Positions 45,393 to 53,775 of a stretch of DNA of 64,000 nt are shown here, piece by piece. The DNA comes from Arcobacter sp. Its GTDB lineage: Bacteria > Campylobacterota > Campylobacteria > Campylobacterales > Arcobacteraceae. How positions within the stretch are numbered: position 1 is the first letter of the stretch; the number at the start of each line of letters is the position of its first letter. The stretch lies in assembly GCA_003252105.1 (NCBI GenBank), contig QKDL01000050.1:1-64000 (forward strand), read 5' to 3'. The notes beneath the pieces are model-generated. The model was not told where the DNA came from, did no database searches, and saw only the letters and a program-made list of their open reading frames with translations. The position numbers were made by a program, and so were the translations under genes.

Positions 45393-45424
45393 GCGATTCT
45401 TTTGCGAATAATTTTTTATATACT
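45393..45424 (+). promoter_or_regulatory. GCGA 11-bp repeat promoter of the malate dehydrogenase gene
   Basis: GCGA is at 45393 and 45404. TATACT is at 45419, 15 bp after the second repeat begins. The start codon of the gene (TTG 45453) follows a GAAGG ribosome site. Confidence 0.7.
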
Positions 45425-45452
45425 AAAGTAATTAGTTAATGAAGGCGTTATA

Positions 45453-46388
45453 TTGAAGGACAAAAAAGTAGGAATAATAGGTGTTGGGAATGTAGGCTCA
45501 ACAATAGCATATTCTCTAGCAACAAAAGGAATTTGTGATTATATTTTACTAAAAGATATAAGAGAGAATTTTACAAAAGCGATTGCTTTGGATATTTCAC
45601 AAGCCGCAAGTTTGGTAAGTTCTAATACAACAGTTAAAGCTGTTGAAAAAGATAGTGAGTTTAAAAACTGTGATATAGTAGTAATCACTGCAGGGGTGGC
45701 AAGAAAACCTGGTATGAGTAGGGATGATTTACTTTATACAAATGCAAAAATTATGAAATCAATTATAGAAAATGTTATTGAATACAATAAAAATTCTATA
45801 ATAATAATTGTTTCAAATCCATTAGATGCGATGGTATATACTGCACTTAAAATATCAAATTGGGCTAGAAATAAAATAATTGGTATGGCGGGAGTTTTAG
45901 ATAGCTCTAGAATGACCCACTTTATTAAAGAAAAACTTGGGCCTAGAAAAATTGAAGCAGCAGTTATGGGTGGACATGGAGATGATATGGTTCCACTAAT
46001 TGAATCTTCAAAAGTTGATGGTAAGTTTTTATCATCACTTTTGAGTAAAGATGAGATTGATGATATTATCAAAAAAACAAAAAATGGTGGATTACAAATA
46101 GTTAAGTTATTGGAAACTGGTTCAGCATATTATGCTCCCGCATTTTCAACAATACTTATGATTGAAGCTATTTTAGAAGATAAAAAAGATGTTTTCCCTT
46201 GTGCTGTAAGACTTGATGGAGAGTATGGCTTTTCAAATGTAGTTACGGGTGTTCCAATTGTATTAGGCAAAAATGGAATGGAAAAAATCATTGAACATAA
46301 ATTGAGTGATAATGAAAAAAATCAGTTTTCAAAATCAGTTAATTCAGTTATGAGTTTGATTGATAAACTTGATGAAAATACAAAATAA
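45453..46388 (+). CDS. NAD-dependent malate dehydrogenase
   Basis: This 311-residue protein starts at TTG (GAAGG ribosome site 45441-45445). It has the NAD motif GVGNVGSTIA, the malate-type Arg loop RKPGMSRDDLL rather than the lactate-type Gln, and the catalytic His in MGGHGDDMVP. It oxidises malate to oxaloacetate. Its GCGA promoter places it in the catabolic regulon, so it may be an extra copy that helps feed acetyl-CoA and pyruvate into central metabolism. Lactate activity is less likely but not excluded. Confidence 0.85.
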   Translation: MKDKKVGIIGVGNVGSTIAYSLATKGICDYILLKDIRENFTKAIALDISQAASLVSSNTTVKAVEKDSEFKNCDIVVITAGVARKPGMSRDDLLYTNAKIMKSIIENVIEYNKNSIIIIVSNPLDAMVYTALKISNWARNKIIGMAGVLDSSRMTHFIKEKLGPRKIEAAVMGGHGDDMVPLIESSKVDGKFLSSLLSKDEIDDIIKKTKNGGLQIVKLLETGSAYYAPAFSTILMIEAILEDKKDVFPCAVRLDGEYGFSNVVTGVPIVLGKNGMEKIIEHKLSDNEKNQFSKSVNSVMSLIDKLDENTK

Positions 46389-46404
46389 TTTTTTTATTTT
46401 CATC
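46371..46404 (+). terminator. Terminator after malate dehydrogenase
   Basis: A perfect 10-bp inverted repeat, GATGAAAATA / TATTTTCATC, spans the stop. It should separate this gene from the meta operon, which has its own GCGA promoter. Confidence 0.5.
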
Positions 46405-46513
46405 ATAAACCTTTTATAAATTACTTTAAATTCCCTTTTTTTATAAAGCATAAAATTATCTAATTAAAATTTGCAAAATAAAAGTTTTATTTTTTTTAAA
46501 ATTTGGTTATTTT

Positions 46514-46545
46514 GCGATTATTCTGCGAATTTTTTAAAGTAAAGT
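46514..46545 (+). promoter_or_regulatory. GCGA 11-bp repeat promoter of the meta-cleavage operon
   Basis: GCGA is at 46514 and 46525. TAAAGT is at 46540, 15 bp after the second repeat begins, giving a leader of about 48 nt before dmpQ. The phenol hydroxylase promoter has the same -10 hexamer. Confidence 0.7.
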
Positions 46546-46599
46546 TTCCATAGTTAAAAAGTCATCCGGCTTTTTAAATGTGTAGAAAAAGGATAAAAC

Positions 46600-46923
46600 T
46601 TGAAACATAACATCTTAGTTAAAAACAAAGAAACTTTAAAAAGTTGTTTAGATACTAAGCACTTGATGGATAGTCTAGGAACATATACAGACTTGGTTCC
46701 AAAGGCTTGTCATAATGGTGCATGTGGATTATGTAAAATCAAAATACACAAAGGTGAATTCAGAATAAACAAGATGAATAGAAAACATATTTCACTTAAA
46801 GATGAGTGGGATTATATTTTTTTAGCTTGTCGTGTTTTTCCACTAAGTGACATGGAGATAGAGTTTTTACCAAAAGTTATTAAAAAAGATAATAACAAAG
46901 AAATATATATTCTAGGAAAATAA
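46600..46923 (+). CDS. dmpQ: DmpQ-like 2Fe-2S ferredoxin
   Basis: This 107-residue plant-type ferredoxin starts at TTG (AAAGGA ribosome site). Its 2Fe-2S Cys pattern is CHNGACGLC followed by a later Cys in LACRVF. In meta-cleavage operons, DmpQ/XylT-type ferredoxins reduce the active-site iron of catechol 2,3-dioxygenase and so restore enzyme inactivated by substituted catechols (established). It is the first gene of the operon and lies 10 bp before the dioxygenase. Confidence 0.85.
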   Translation: MKHNILVKNKETLKSCLDTKHLMDSLGTYTDLVPKACHNGACGLCKIKIHKGEFRINKMNRKHISLKDEWDYIFLACRVFPLSDMEIEFLPKVIKKDNNKEIYILGK

Positions 46924-46933
46924 AGGAGAAAAA

Positions 46934-47881
46934 ATGAGTGGAATTATGAGAATAGGTCACGTTGACTTAAATGTTTTAGATATTAATGAGTCTAGAGACT
47001 ATTATGTAAAAATAATGGGTATGGATGTAACTAGAGAAGATGCAGATGGTACTTTATATTTAAAATGTTGGGATGAATGGGATAAGTATAGTTTAGTTCT
47101 TAGACCAAGTGATGAAGCAACATTTAACAAAGTTGGTTACAAAGTAGAAAAAGATTCTGATATTGATGACCTTCAAAAAAAGATAGAAGCTTATGGGATT
47201 TCAACTGAGATTTTACCAGAAGGAAGTGTTGCAGAGTGTGGAAGAGTTCTTAAATTTAACGTTCCAAGTGGACATGAATTTAATCTTTATGCTCAAAAAA
47301 CATTTTTAGGAAAAGAGGTTGGAGATACAAACCCAAGACCTTGGCCTTTTGAAGGTAGAGGTATAAAAGCTCACTGGATTGATCATATTTTATTAATGTG
47401 TGAAGGGCCAGAAAATGTTATGGCTTCTACAAAATTTTGTCAAGAAGTTTTAGAGTTTAATCTTGCAGAACAAGTATGTGTAGGACCTGAAGGTTCATTA
47501 CAAGCTGCAACTTGGCTTGCTAGAACTTCTACTCCTCATGATTTAGCATTTGTTGCAGGACCAGAAACTGGTATGCATCACTTTGCTTTCTTCCTAGATG
47601 GATGGAACGATATTTTAAGAGCAGCAGATGTTATGGCTATGCATAATGTAAAAATCGATGTAACTCCACAAAGACACGGTATTACAAGAGGTGAAACAAT
47701 TTATTTCTTTGACCCGTCTGGACATAGATTAGAAACATTTGCAGGACTTGGTTACTTAATGCAACCAGATATGCCAACAGTTACATGGACTGAAGATGAG
47801 TTATGGAGAGGAATTTTCTACCATACTGGTGCAGAAAATGGTGCGTTTACTACAGCATATACTCTTTCAGCATATAAATAA
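46934..47881 (+). CDS. dmpB: Catechol 2,3-dioxygenase
   Basis: This 315-residue extradiol dioxygenase has two vicinal-oxygen-chelate domains. Fe(II) ligands are read as His151 (WIDHILL), His215/216 (GMHHFAFF) and Glu267 (HRLETFAG), with the catalytic His near 248 (PQRHGITRGETIYFFDPSG). It opens catechol to 2-hydroxymuconic semialdehyde. It has a strong AAAGGAG ribosome site. Its family is that of XylE/DmpB. Confidence 0.95.
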   Translation: MSGIMRIGHVDLNVLDINESRDYYVKIMGMDVTREDADGTLYLKCWDEWDKYSLVLRPSDEATFNKVGYKVEKDSDIDDLQKKIEAYGISTEILPEGSVAECGRVLKFNVPSGHEFNLYAQKTFLGKEVGDTNPRPWPFEGRGIKAHWIDHILLMCEGPENVMASTKFCQEVLEFNLAEQVCVGPEGSLQAATWLARTSTPHDLAFVAGPETGMHHFAFFLDGWNDILRAADVMAMHNVKIDVTPQRHGITRGETIYFFDPSGHRLETFAGLGYLMQPDMPTVTWTEDELWRGIFYHTGAENGAFTTAYTLSAYK

Positions 47882-47890
47882 GGATTTTTT

Positions 47891-48322
47891 ATGACTACAA
47901 CAGTTACAGAAAAATCTATCTCTAGACAAGCTTCAATGCAAGCTTGTCTGTATGCTATTGAAAAGGCTGAAGAGTTGAATATAAATATTAATGTTTCAGT
48001 TGTAGATAACAAAGGATTAGAAATGGCTTTTTTAAGAATGGAGAATTCATTTATTCATTCAATTGAAATAGCAAAATCCAAAGCTTACACTAGTGCAAGC
48101 TTTGGATTCACAACTGATACATGGACTACAATTTTCAAAAGTATGCCTCATTTGGAACATGGGTTTTCAAATAGGGAACGATTAATTCCTTTTGGAGGAG
48201 GGATGCCGATTTTTGAAAATGGTATTAAAATAGGTGCGATTGGTGTTTCTGGAGGGACGGAAGAAGAAGATATTATTTGTGCAAAATATGCACTTGAAAG
48301 GGTAGGATTTAAATATGAATAA
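47891..48322 (+). CDS. GlcG/HbpS-family heme-binding-like protein
   Basis: This 143-residue DUF336-type protein has the family pattern: KAYTSASFGFTTD near residue 58, IPFGGGMPIF near 97, and GAIGVSGGTEEEDIICAKYAL at the end. It overlaps dmpC by 8 bp, so is co-translated. Members bind heme or corrinoids or support oxygenase function, and such genes recur in catechol operons. Its exact role here is unknown; protection or maintenance of the iron dioxygenase is a hypothesis. Confidence 0.75.
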   Translation: MTTTVTEKSISRQASMQACLYAIEKAEELNININVSVVDNKGLEMAFLRMENSFIHSIEIAKSKAYTSASFGFTTDTWTTIFKSMPHLEHGFSNRERLIPFGGGMPIFENGIKIGAIGVSGGTEEEDIICAKYALERVGFKYE

Positions 48323-49772
48323 AGTACAACATTATATTAACGGACAATTTTTAGACTCAAAATGTGGAGAGTTTTTTGACAATATTAACCCAATGAATGC
48401 AGAGATTTTATCAAAAGTTGCATTAGGTAGAGAAGAAGAGGTTAATGCAGCAGTAGCAGCTGCAAAAGCTGCACTTACTGGTGAATGGGGTCAAATGAAA
48501 CTAAATGATAGAATTGCAATGATGTATGAAATTGCAAATGAAATTGATAGAAGATTTGATGATTTTTTAGAAGCAGAGTGTTTAGATACTGGTAAACCAT
48601 ACAATATTGCTAGACATATTGATATTCCAAGAGGAGCTGCAAACTTCAAAGTATTTGCTGATACTATGAAAGCTGTTGCAGATGAAGCTTATCAAGCTGA
48701 TACTCCAGATGGTAAAAAGATGTTTAATTATAGTGTAAGAAAACCAAAAGGGGTAATCGCTGTAATTTCACCTTGGAATTTACCACTATTACTTATGACT
48801 TGGAAAGTGGGTCCTGCTATGGCTTGTGGAAACTCAGTTGTAGTAAAACCTTCACAAGTAACTCCAACAACAACTTCTCTTTTAGGTGAAGTTATGACTA
48901 AAGTTGGTGTTCCAGCAGGAGCTTATAACGTTGTTCAAGGTAAAGGTTCAATTACTGGAAACTTACTAACAGCTCATAAAGATGTAGATGCTATCACATT
49001 TACTGGGGAAACAACAACTGGTGAGATGATTATGAATGCTTGTTCTAAAGGTGTTAGAGATGTATCTTTAGAGCTTGGTGGTAAAAATCCTGCAATTATT
49101 TTTGCAGATTGTGATATGGAAAAAGCAGTTGCAGAAACAACTAGATCTTGTTTTGCAAACTCTGGACAAGTTTGTTTAGGAACTGAAAGAGTTTATGTAC
49201 AAAGAGAGATTTTTGATGAGTTTGTAGCAAAACTAAAAGAGTCTGCACTTAAATTAAAACTTGGTATTTACAATGATGAAACTGTACATATGGGACCTGT
49301 TGTAAGTGCTGCTCATAGAGATAAAGTATTAGAGTTTTATGATATTGCTAAAAAAGAGGGAGCTAATGTAATTCTTGGTGGTGGTGCACCAAAAATGGAA
49401 GGTGAACTAGCAAAAGGATTCTTTGTTGAGCCTACTATTTGGACTGGTCTTCCAGAAGATGCAACTGTAGTAAAACAAGAGGTGTTTGGACCTTGTTGTC
49501 ACGTAGCACCATTTGATACAGAAGAAGATGTTATTAAAATGGCAAATGATACAGACTATGGATTAGCTTCTACAATTTTTACACAAGATTTAGATAAAGC
49601 ACATAGAGTTGCAGGTCAAATTGATTCTGGAATTGTATGGATTAACTCTTGGTTCTTAAGAGATTTAAGAACACCATTTGGTGGAATGAAAGGTTCAGGA
49701 ATAGGAAGAGAGGGTGGACATCACTCACTAGAATTCTATACAGAACTTAAAAATGTATGTATAAAAATGTAA
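48315..49772 (+). CDS. dmpC: 2-hydroxymuconic semialdehyde dehydrogenase
   Basis: This 485-residue aldehyde dehydrogenase has the NAD region ISPWNLPLLLMTWKVGPA, the catalytic Glu in LELGGKNPAI and the nucleophile Cys in SGQVCLGTERVYV. It oxidises hydroxymuconic semialdehyde to 4-oxalocrotonate. Both the dehydrogenase branch (C, I, H) and the hydrolase branch (D) are present in this operon, so catechol and methylcatechols can both be used. Confidence 0.93.
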   Translation: MNKVQHYINGQFLDSKCGEFFDNINPMNAEILSKVALGREEEVNAAVAAAKAALTGEWGQMKLNDRIAMMYEIANEIDRRFDDFLEAECLDTGKPYNIARHIDIPRGAANFKVFADTMKAVADEAYQADTPDGKKMFNYSVRKPKGVIAVISPWNLPLLLMTWKVGPAMACGNSVVVKPSQVTPTTTSLLGEVMTKVGVPAGAYNVVQGKGSITGNLLTAHKDVDAITFTGETTTGEMIMNACSKGVRDVSLELGGKNPAIIFADCDMEKAVAETTRSCFANSGQVCLGTERVYVQREIFDEFVAKLKESALKLKLGIYNDETVHMGPVVSAAHRDKVLEFYDIAKKEGANVILGGGAPKMEGELAKGFFVEPTIWTGLPEDATVVKQEVFGPCCHVAPFDTEEDVIKMANDTDYGLASTIFTQDLDKAHRVAGQIDSGIVWINSWFLRDLRTPFGGMKGSGIGREGGHHSLEFYTELKNVCIKM

Positions 49773-49782
49773 GGTTTATTTT

Positions 49783-50571
49783 ATGGAACAATCAAAAATT
49801 GAAAAATATGGAAATGAGTTATACGATTCTTTAAAAGCATGCAAAGTGATTGAGCCTCTTACCTCAAGAGAAGCTGATATTACAATTGAAGATGCATATG
49901 CAATTCAAGATGTATTGATTAAAAAAAGAATGAATGATGATGGTTCAAAAATTATAGGTAAAAAAATAGGTGTTACATCTCAAGTTGTAATGGATATGTT
50001 AGGTGTTGACCAACCAGATTTTGGATATCTATTATCAGATATGATTTATAGTGATGGTGATGAGATTGATGTATCAAACACTATGATTCAGCCAAAAGCT
50101 GAAGGTGAAATTGCTTTTGTATTAAAAGAAGATTTAATGGGACCAGGGGTTACAACTGCTGATGTTTTAAGAGCAACAAAATTTGTAATGCCTTGTTTTG
50201 AAATTGTTGATTCAAGAATCAAAGATTGGAAAATCAAAATCCAAGATACAGTTGCAGACAATGCTTCATGTGGATATATGGTATTTGGTGGACAGTATGT
50301 AGACCCAAGAGATGTGGATTTAACAACTTGTGGAATCACATTGGAAAGAAATGGGGAACTTCTTCATACAGGAGCAGGTGCAGCAGCACTTGGAAGTCCA
50401 GTAAATGCAGTTGCTTGGCTTGCAAACAAATTAGGTGAATTTGGTGTTGGTTTAAAAGCGGGAGAGGTTATCCTTTCAGGTGCATTATGTGCCATGGTTA
50501 CGATTGAACCAGGGGATAATATGACAATAAATATTGGTGGAATTGGTTCTGCCTCATGTAGATTTGTATAA
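49783..50571 (+). CDS. dmpE: 2-oxopent-4-enoate hydratase
   Basis: This 262-residue member of the hydratase/decarboxylase family has KKIGVTSQVVMDMLGVDQPDFGYL, a pattern closer to DmpE hydratases than to DmpH, plus the metal-ligand segment AEGEIAFVLKEDL. It hydrates 2-hydroxypenta-2,4-dienoate to 4-hydroxy-2-oxovalerate. It is a paralogue of the gene at 52615. The gap to dmpF holds three small hairpins. Confidence 0.9.
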   Translation: MEQSKIEKYGNELYDSLKACKVIEPLTSREADITIEDAYAIQDVLIKKRMNDDGSKIIGKKIGVTSQVVMDMLGVDQPDFGYLLSDMIYSDGDEIDVSNTMIQPKAEGEIAFVLKEDLMGPGVTTADVLRATKFVMPCFEIVDSRIKDWKIKIQDTVADNASCGYMVFGGQYVDPRDVDLTTCGITLERNGELLHTGAGAAALGSPVNAVAWLANKLGEFGVGLKAGEVILSGALCAMVTIEPGDNMTINIGGIGSASCRFV

Positions 50572-50660
50572 AAAGAACAACTCGTTGTTCTCTTTAGGAT
50601 TTGTTTCTTTAAGTGGAATTTATTTCCACTGTTAAAAGAAGTTATTTAAATAAAAAAGTC

Positions 50661-50687
50661 CCTTCAAAGTTGGGACAATTTTTAAGG
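50661..50687 (+). promoter_or_regulatory. GGA-loop hairpin covering the dmpF ribosome site
   Basis: CCTTCAAAGTTG / CAATTTTTAAGG pair with one mismatch and one G-U, leaving a GGA loop. The right arm includes the dmpF Shine-Dalgarno AAGGA. An alternative stem, GTCCC (50658) with GGGAC (50672), would free it. Two more small hairpins precede it in 50575-50637. Confidence 0.5.
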
Positions 50688-50696
50688 AATTATGTT

Positions 50697-51584
50697 ATGA
50701 GTAAAATTAATTGCGCAATTATAGGTCCAGGAAATATCGGTTTGGACTTAATGTATAAAATGCAAAGAAGCGAAACCCTAAATCCTTTATGGATGGTTGG
50801 AATCAATGAAGGTTCAAAGGGTTTACAAAAAGCAAAAGATAATGGATTAAAAACAACACATGATGGTGTTGATGGATTGTTAGAGCATATTGAAAAAGAT
50901 CAAATAAAAATTGCTTTTGATGCAACATCAGCATATGTACATGGGGAAAATAATAGAAAACTGGCTGAAAAAGGTGTTATGGTAATTGACTTAACTCCAG
51001 CAGCAATTGGACCATTTTGTGTGCCTTCAGTAAATTTACAAGAGTTATTATCTCAAAATACACAAAATGTAAATATGGTAACTTGTGGTGGACAAGCAAC
51101 TATTCCTATGGTTGCGGCTGTTTCACAAGTTCAAGCAGTGGAATATGGTGAGATTGTTGCAACAATTGCTTCAAAATCAGCAGGACCTGGAACTAGAGCA
51201 AATATTGATGAGTTTACAGAAACTACAGCTTTAGGGATTGAAAAAGTTGGTGGTGCAAAAAAAGGTAAAGCGATTATTATTCTAAATCCAGCAGAACCAC
51301 CACTTATGATGAGAGATACTGTTCATTGTTTAACAGTTGGGGAACCAGATCAAGAAGCTATTACAAAATCAGTTCATGAGATGATTGCAAAAGTTCAAAG
51401 GTTTGTACCTGGATACAAACTAAAAAATGGACCTGTATTTGATGGAAATAGAGTTTCAATCTTTTTAGAGGTTGAAGGTTTAGGTGATTACTTACCAAAA
51501 TATGCAGGAAATCTAGACATCATTACAGCAGCTGCAACAGATGTGGCAGAGCAAATGGCAGAAAAAATTAAAGCAGGGGTATAA
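50697..51584 (+). CDS. dmpF: Acetaldehyde dehydrogenase (acylating)
   Basis: This 295-residue protein starts at ATG 50697, fixed by AAGGA 8 nt upstream; an in-frame upstream start at 50613 would add unrelated residues. It has a Rossmann motif ([13 protein letters not shown]) and the catalytic Cys in [11 protein letters not shown]. With DmpG it forms a channelling complex that converts acetaldehyde to acetyl-CoA. It is 2 bp before dmpG. Confidence 0.93.
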   Translation: MSKINCAIIGPGNIGLDLMYKMQRSETLNPLWMVGINEGSKGLQKAKDNGLKTTHDGVDGLLEHIEKDQIKIAFDATSAYVHGENNRKLAEKGVMVIDLTPAAIGPFCVPSVNLQELLSQNTQNVNMVTCGGQATIPMVAAVSQVQAVEYGEIVATIASKSAGPGTRANIDEFTETTALGIEKVGGAKKGKAIIILNPAEPPLMMRDTVHCLTVGEPDQEAITKSVHEMIAKVQRFVPGYKLKNGPVFDGNRVSIFLEVEGLGDYLPKYAGNLDIITAAATDVAEQMAEKIKAGV

Positions 51585-51586
51585 AA

Positions 51587-52615
51587 ATGGATTTAAATGG
51601 TAAAAAAATAAAAATACATGATATGTCTTTAAGAGATGGAATGCACTCTATTAGACATCAGTTTACTCTTGATCAAATGCAAAATATGGCAACAGCTATG
51701 GATGATGCAGGAGTTCCTTATATTGAAGTAACACATGGGGATGGACTTGGTGGTACATCTGTTAACTATGGTTTTGGATTACATAGTGATGAAGAGTGGT
51801 TAGATGCAGTTGTTCCTAACTTAAAAAATTCAAAAGTCTCAGTTCTACTTTTACCAGGGATTGGAACAGTAAATAATCTTAAAAGTGCTGTAAAACATGG
51901 TGCTTCAATGGTTAGAGTTGCAACACATTGTACAGAAGCTGATGTATCAGCTCAACATATAAAAGCAGCAAGAGATATGGGACTTGATACAGTTGGATTT
52001 TTGATGATGTCTCATATGATTGATGAAAAAGCTTTATTAGAACAAGCAAAACTTATGGTTTCTTATGGAGCTACAACTGTATATGCAACAGATTCAGCTG
52101 GATACTTACTTCCTGATGGAGTTTATAAAAGAATAGATGCAATTAGACAACATTTTGGTGATGATATTGAAGTTGGATTCCATGGTCATAACAATATGTC
52201 AATGGGAGTTGCAAACTCTCTTGCTGCTATTGATGCAGGGGCAAATAGAATAGATGCTTCATTGGCTGGTTTTGGAGCTGGTTCTGGAAACACTGCAACT
52301 GAAGTTTTAGTAGCAGTATTAAATAGAATGGGTGTAGAAACTGGAATTGATTTAAATAAAATTGAAGATGCAGCAGAAGATATTGCACTTCCTATTATGG
52401 GAAAACCTACAAGAATCTCAAGAGATTCTTTGACACTTGGTTATGCAGGTGTTTATTCATCTTTTCTTTTATTTGCTAGACGTGCACAAGAAAAATATGG
52501 TGTTGATGCAAGGTCTATTTTAGAAGAGTTAGGAAGAAGAGGAACTGTTGGTGGTCAAGAGGATATGATTGAAGACTTGGCATTGGATATGGCAAAAGCA
52601 CAAGGATTAAGATAA
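51587..52615 (+). CDS. dmpG: 4-hydroxy-2-oxovalerate aldolase
   Basis: This 342-residue TIM-barrel aldolase starts with [17 protein letters not shown], has the metal site [12 protein letters not shown], and the C-terminal interface for DmpF. It cleaves 4-hydroxy-2-oxovalerate to pyruvate and acetaldehyde. It overlaps dmpH by 1 bp. Confidence 0.95.
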   Translation: MDLNGKKIKIHDMSLRDGMHSIRHQFTLDQMQNMATAMDDAGVPYIEVTHGDGLGGTSVNYGFGLHSDEEWLDAVVPNLKNSKVSVLLLPGIGTVNNLKSAVKHGASMVRVATHCTEADVSAQHIKAARDMGLDTVGFLMMSHMIDEKALLEQAKLMVSYGATTVYATDSAGYLLPDGVYKRIDAIRQHFGDDIEVGFHGHNNMSMGVANSLAAIDAGANRIDASLAGFGAGSGNTATEVLVAVLNRMGVETGIDLNKIEDAAEDIALPIMGKPTRISRDSLTLGYAGVYSSFLLFARRAQEKYGVDARSILEELGRRGTVGGQEDMIEDLALDMAKAQGLR

Positions 52616-53403
52616 TGGCATTAGATAAAGCAACAATAGAAAAACTTGCACGTCATTGTGAAGATGCAGAAGTAAATGCATATGAAATCACTAAAATCAC
52701 AGATGATTATCCTGAAATGACATATGAAGATGCGTATGATATTCAATGGACTGCAAGGGCTAATAAAGAGGCTAAAGGGCATAAAATAGTTGGTATGAAG
52801 ATGGGACTTACATCACAAGCAAAGATGAAGCAAATGGGTGTTCCAAATCCATGTTATGGATATCTTGCTGATTATTTTTCATATGGAGATGGAGCTCAAA
52901 TTGAGCATGATAAATTGATTCATCCAAAAGTAGAGGCAGAGATTGCTTTTGTTTTAAAAGATGATTTAGTTGGACCTGGATGTCATATAGGTGATGTTTT
53001 AGCTGCTACAGATTTTGTAATGCCGGCAGTTGAGGTTATTGATTCAAGATATAAAGATTTTAAATTTGATTTAAAATCAGTAATTGCTGATAACTCATCA
53101 TCTTCAAGATATGTAACTGGTGGACAAGCAAGAAGTGTAGATGGACTTGATTTAAAAACTCTTGGTGTAGTTATGGAGATAAATGGTGAGATTGTACAGC
53201 TTGGAGCTGGAGCTGCTGTTTTAGGACATCCTGCAACATCAATTGCAATGCTTGCAAATATGATGGGTGAAAGAGGAGAAGTTTTAAAAGCTGGTACTTA
53301 TATCCTTTCAGGTGCAATCACAGCAGCAGTAAGTGTAAACAAAGGTGATAATGTAACAGTAAAATTCCAACATTTAGGAACTGTTTCTTTTAAATTTGTT
53401 TAA
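52615..53403 (+). CDS. dmpH: 4-oxalocrotonate decarboxylase
   Basis: This 262-residue paralogue of DmpE has KMGLTSQAKMKQMGVPNPCYGYL, the DmpH pattern, and PKVEAEIAFVLKDDL for metal binding. It decarboxylates 4-oxalocrotonate to 2-hydroxypenta-2,4-dienoate and forms a complex with DmpE in related organisms. A structured 180-bp gap separates it from dmpI. Confidence 0.9.
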   Translation: MALDKATIEKLARHCEDAEVNAYEITKITDDYPEMTYEDAYDIQWTARANKEAKGHKIVGMKMGLTSQAKMKQMGVPNPCYGYLADYFSYGDGAQIEHDKLIHPKVEAEIAFVLKDDLVGPGCHIGDVLAATDFVMPAVEVIDSRYKDFKFDLKSVIADNSSSSRYVTGGQARSVDGLDLKTLGVVMEINGEIVQLGAGAAVLGHPATSIAMLANMMGERGEVLKAGTYILSGAITAAVSVNKGDNVTVKFQHLGTVSFKFV

Positions 53404-53414
53404 TGAAAATAGAT

Positions 53415-53437
53415 ATAGTCCCTTAAAAGGGGACTAT
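53415..53437 (+). terminator. Terminator-like hairpin after dmpH
   Basis: ATAGTCCC / GGGACTAT is an 8-bp stem followed by TTTT. It resembles a partial terminator, so expression of dmpI and later genes may be lower or internally controlled. A near copy lies at 53541-53578. Confidence 0.5.
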
Positions 53438-53444
53438 TTTTCAA

Positions 53445-53460
53445 GAGTAACTAGTTACTC
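53445..53460. promoter_or_regulatory. 16-bp perfect palindrome in the dmpH-dmpI gap
   Basis: GAGTAACTAGTTACTC is a perfect palindrome just after the terminator-like hairpin. It could be a dimer-binding operator or a cruciform, but nothing else in the window repeats it. The following 53461-53540 also folds into smaller hairpins (TGGCTTTGCCA near 53509). Confidence 0.4.
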
Positions 53461-53549
53461 ACTTTAGAGTTTCTCAAAGAGAGTGCAAGCACAAGGCTTC
53501 TTTAAAGGTGGCTTTGCCAACTTGTTAAAAGAAGTAAAAAGATATGGTC

Positions 53550-53576
53550 CCTTAAAAATAGGGACTATTTTTAAGG
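53550..53576 (+). promoter_or_regulatory. GGA-loop hairpin covering the dmpI ribosome site
   Basis: CCTTAAAAATAG / CTATTTTTAAGG is a perfect 12-bp stem with a GGA loop. Its right arm contains most of the dmpI Shine-Dalgarno AAGGAG (53573-53578). An alternative GTCCC/GGGAC stem (53547-53565) would expose it. Confidence 0.55.
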
Positions 53577-53583
53577 AGATTTT

Positions 53584-53775
53584 ATGCCAATTGCTACAAT
53601 AAACATAATAGAGGGTAGAGATGATGAAAAAAAAGAGAAACTTATCGAAAAAGTAACTCTTGCTATTGCAGAATCTTTAGATGCACCAATCGAAAGTGTT
53701 AGGGTTATTATCAATGAGATGCCAAAACAACATTTTGGTATTGGTGGAAAAAGTGTAAAAAAATTAGGTCGATAG
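53584..53775 (+). CDS. dmpI: 4-oxalocrotonate tautomerase
   Basis: This 63-residue protein has the catalytic N-terminal Pro after Met, with Arg near residues 11 and 40, matching DmpI/XylH. It isomerises 2-hydroxymuconate to 4-oxalocrotonate. The next gene starts on the base after its stop. Its ribosome site is folded in a hairpin. Confidence 0.93.
   Translation: MPIATINIIEGRDDEKKEKLIEKVTLAIAESLDAPIESVRVIINEMPKQHFGIGGKSVKKLGR

Noticed and set aside
45453-46388. Lactate dehydrogenase
   Set aside because: The substrate loop reads RKPGMSRDDLL, with the Arg of malate dehydrogenases at the specificity position rather than the lactate-type Gln.
50613-50696. Upstream start for dmpF at 50613
   Set aside because: The added 28 residues have no match to the family, contain the hairpin region, and a good ribosome site precedes ATG 50697.
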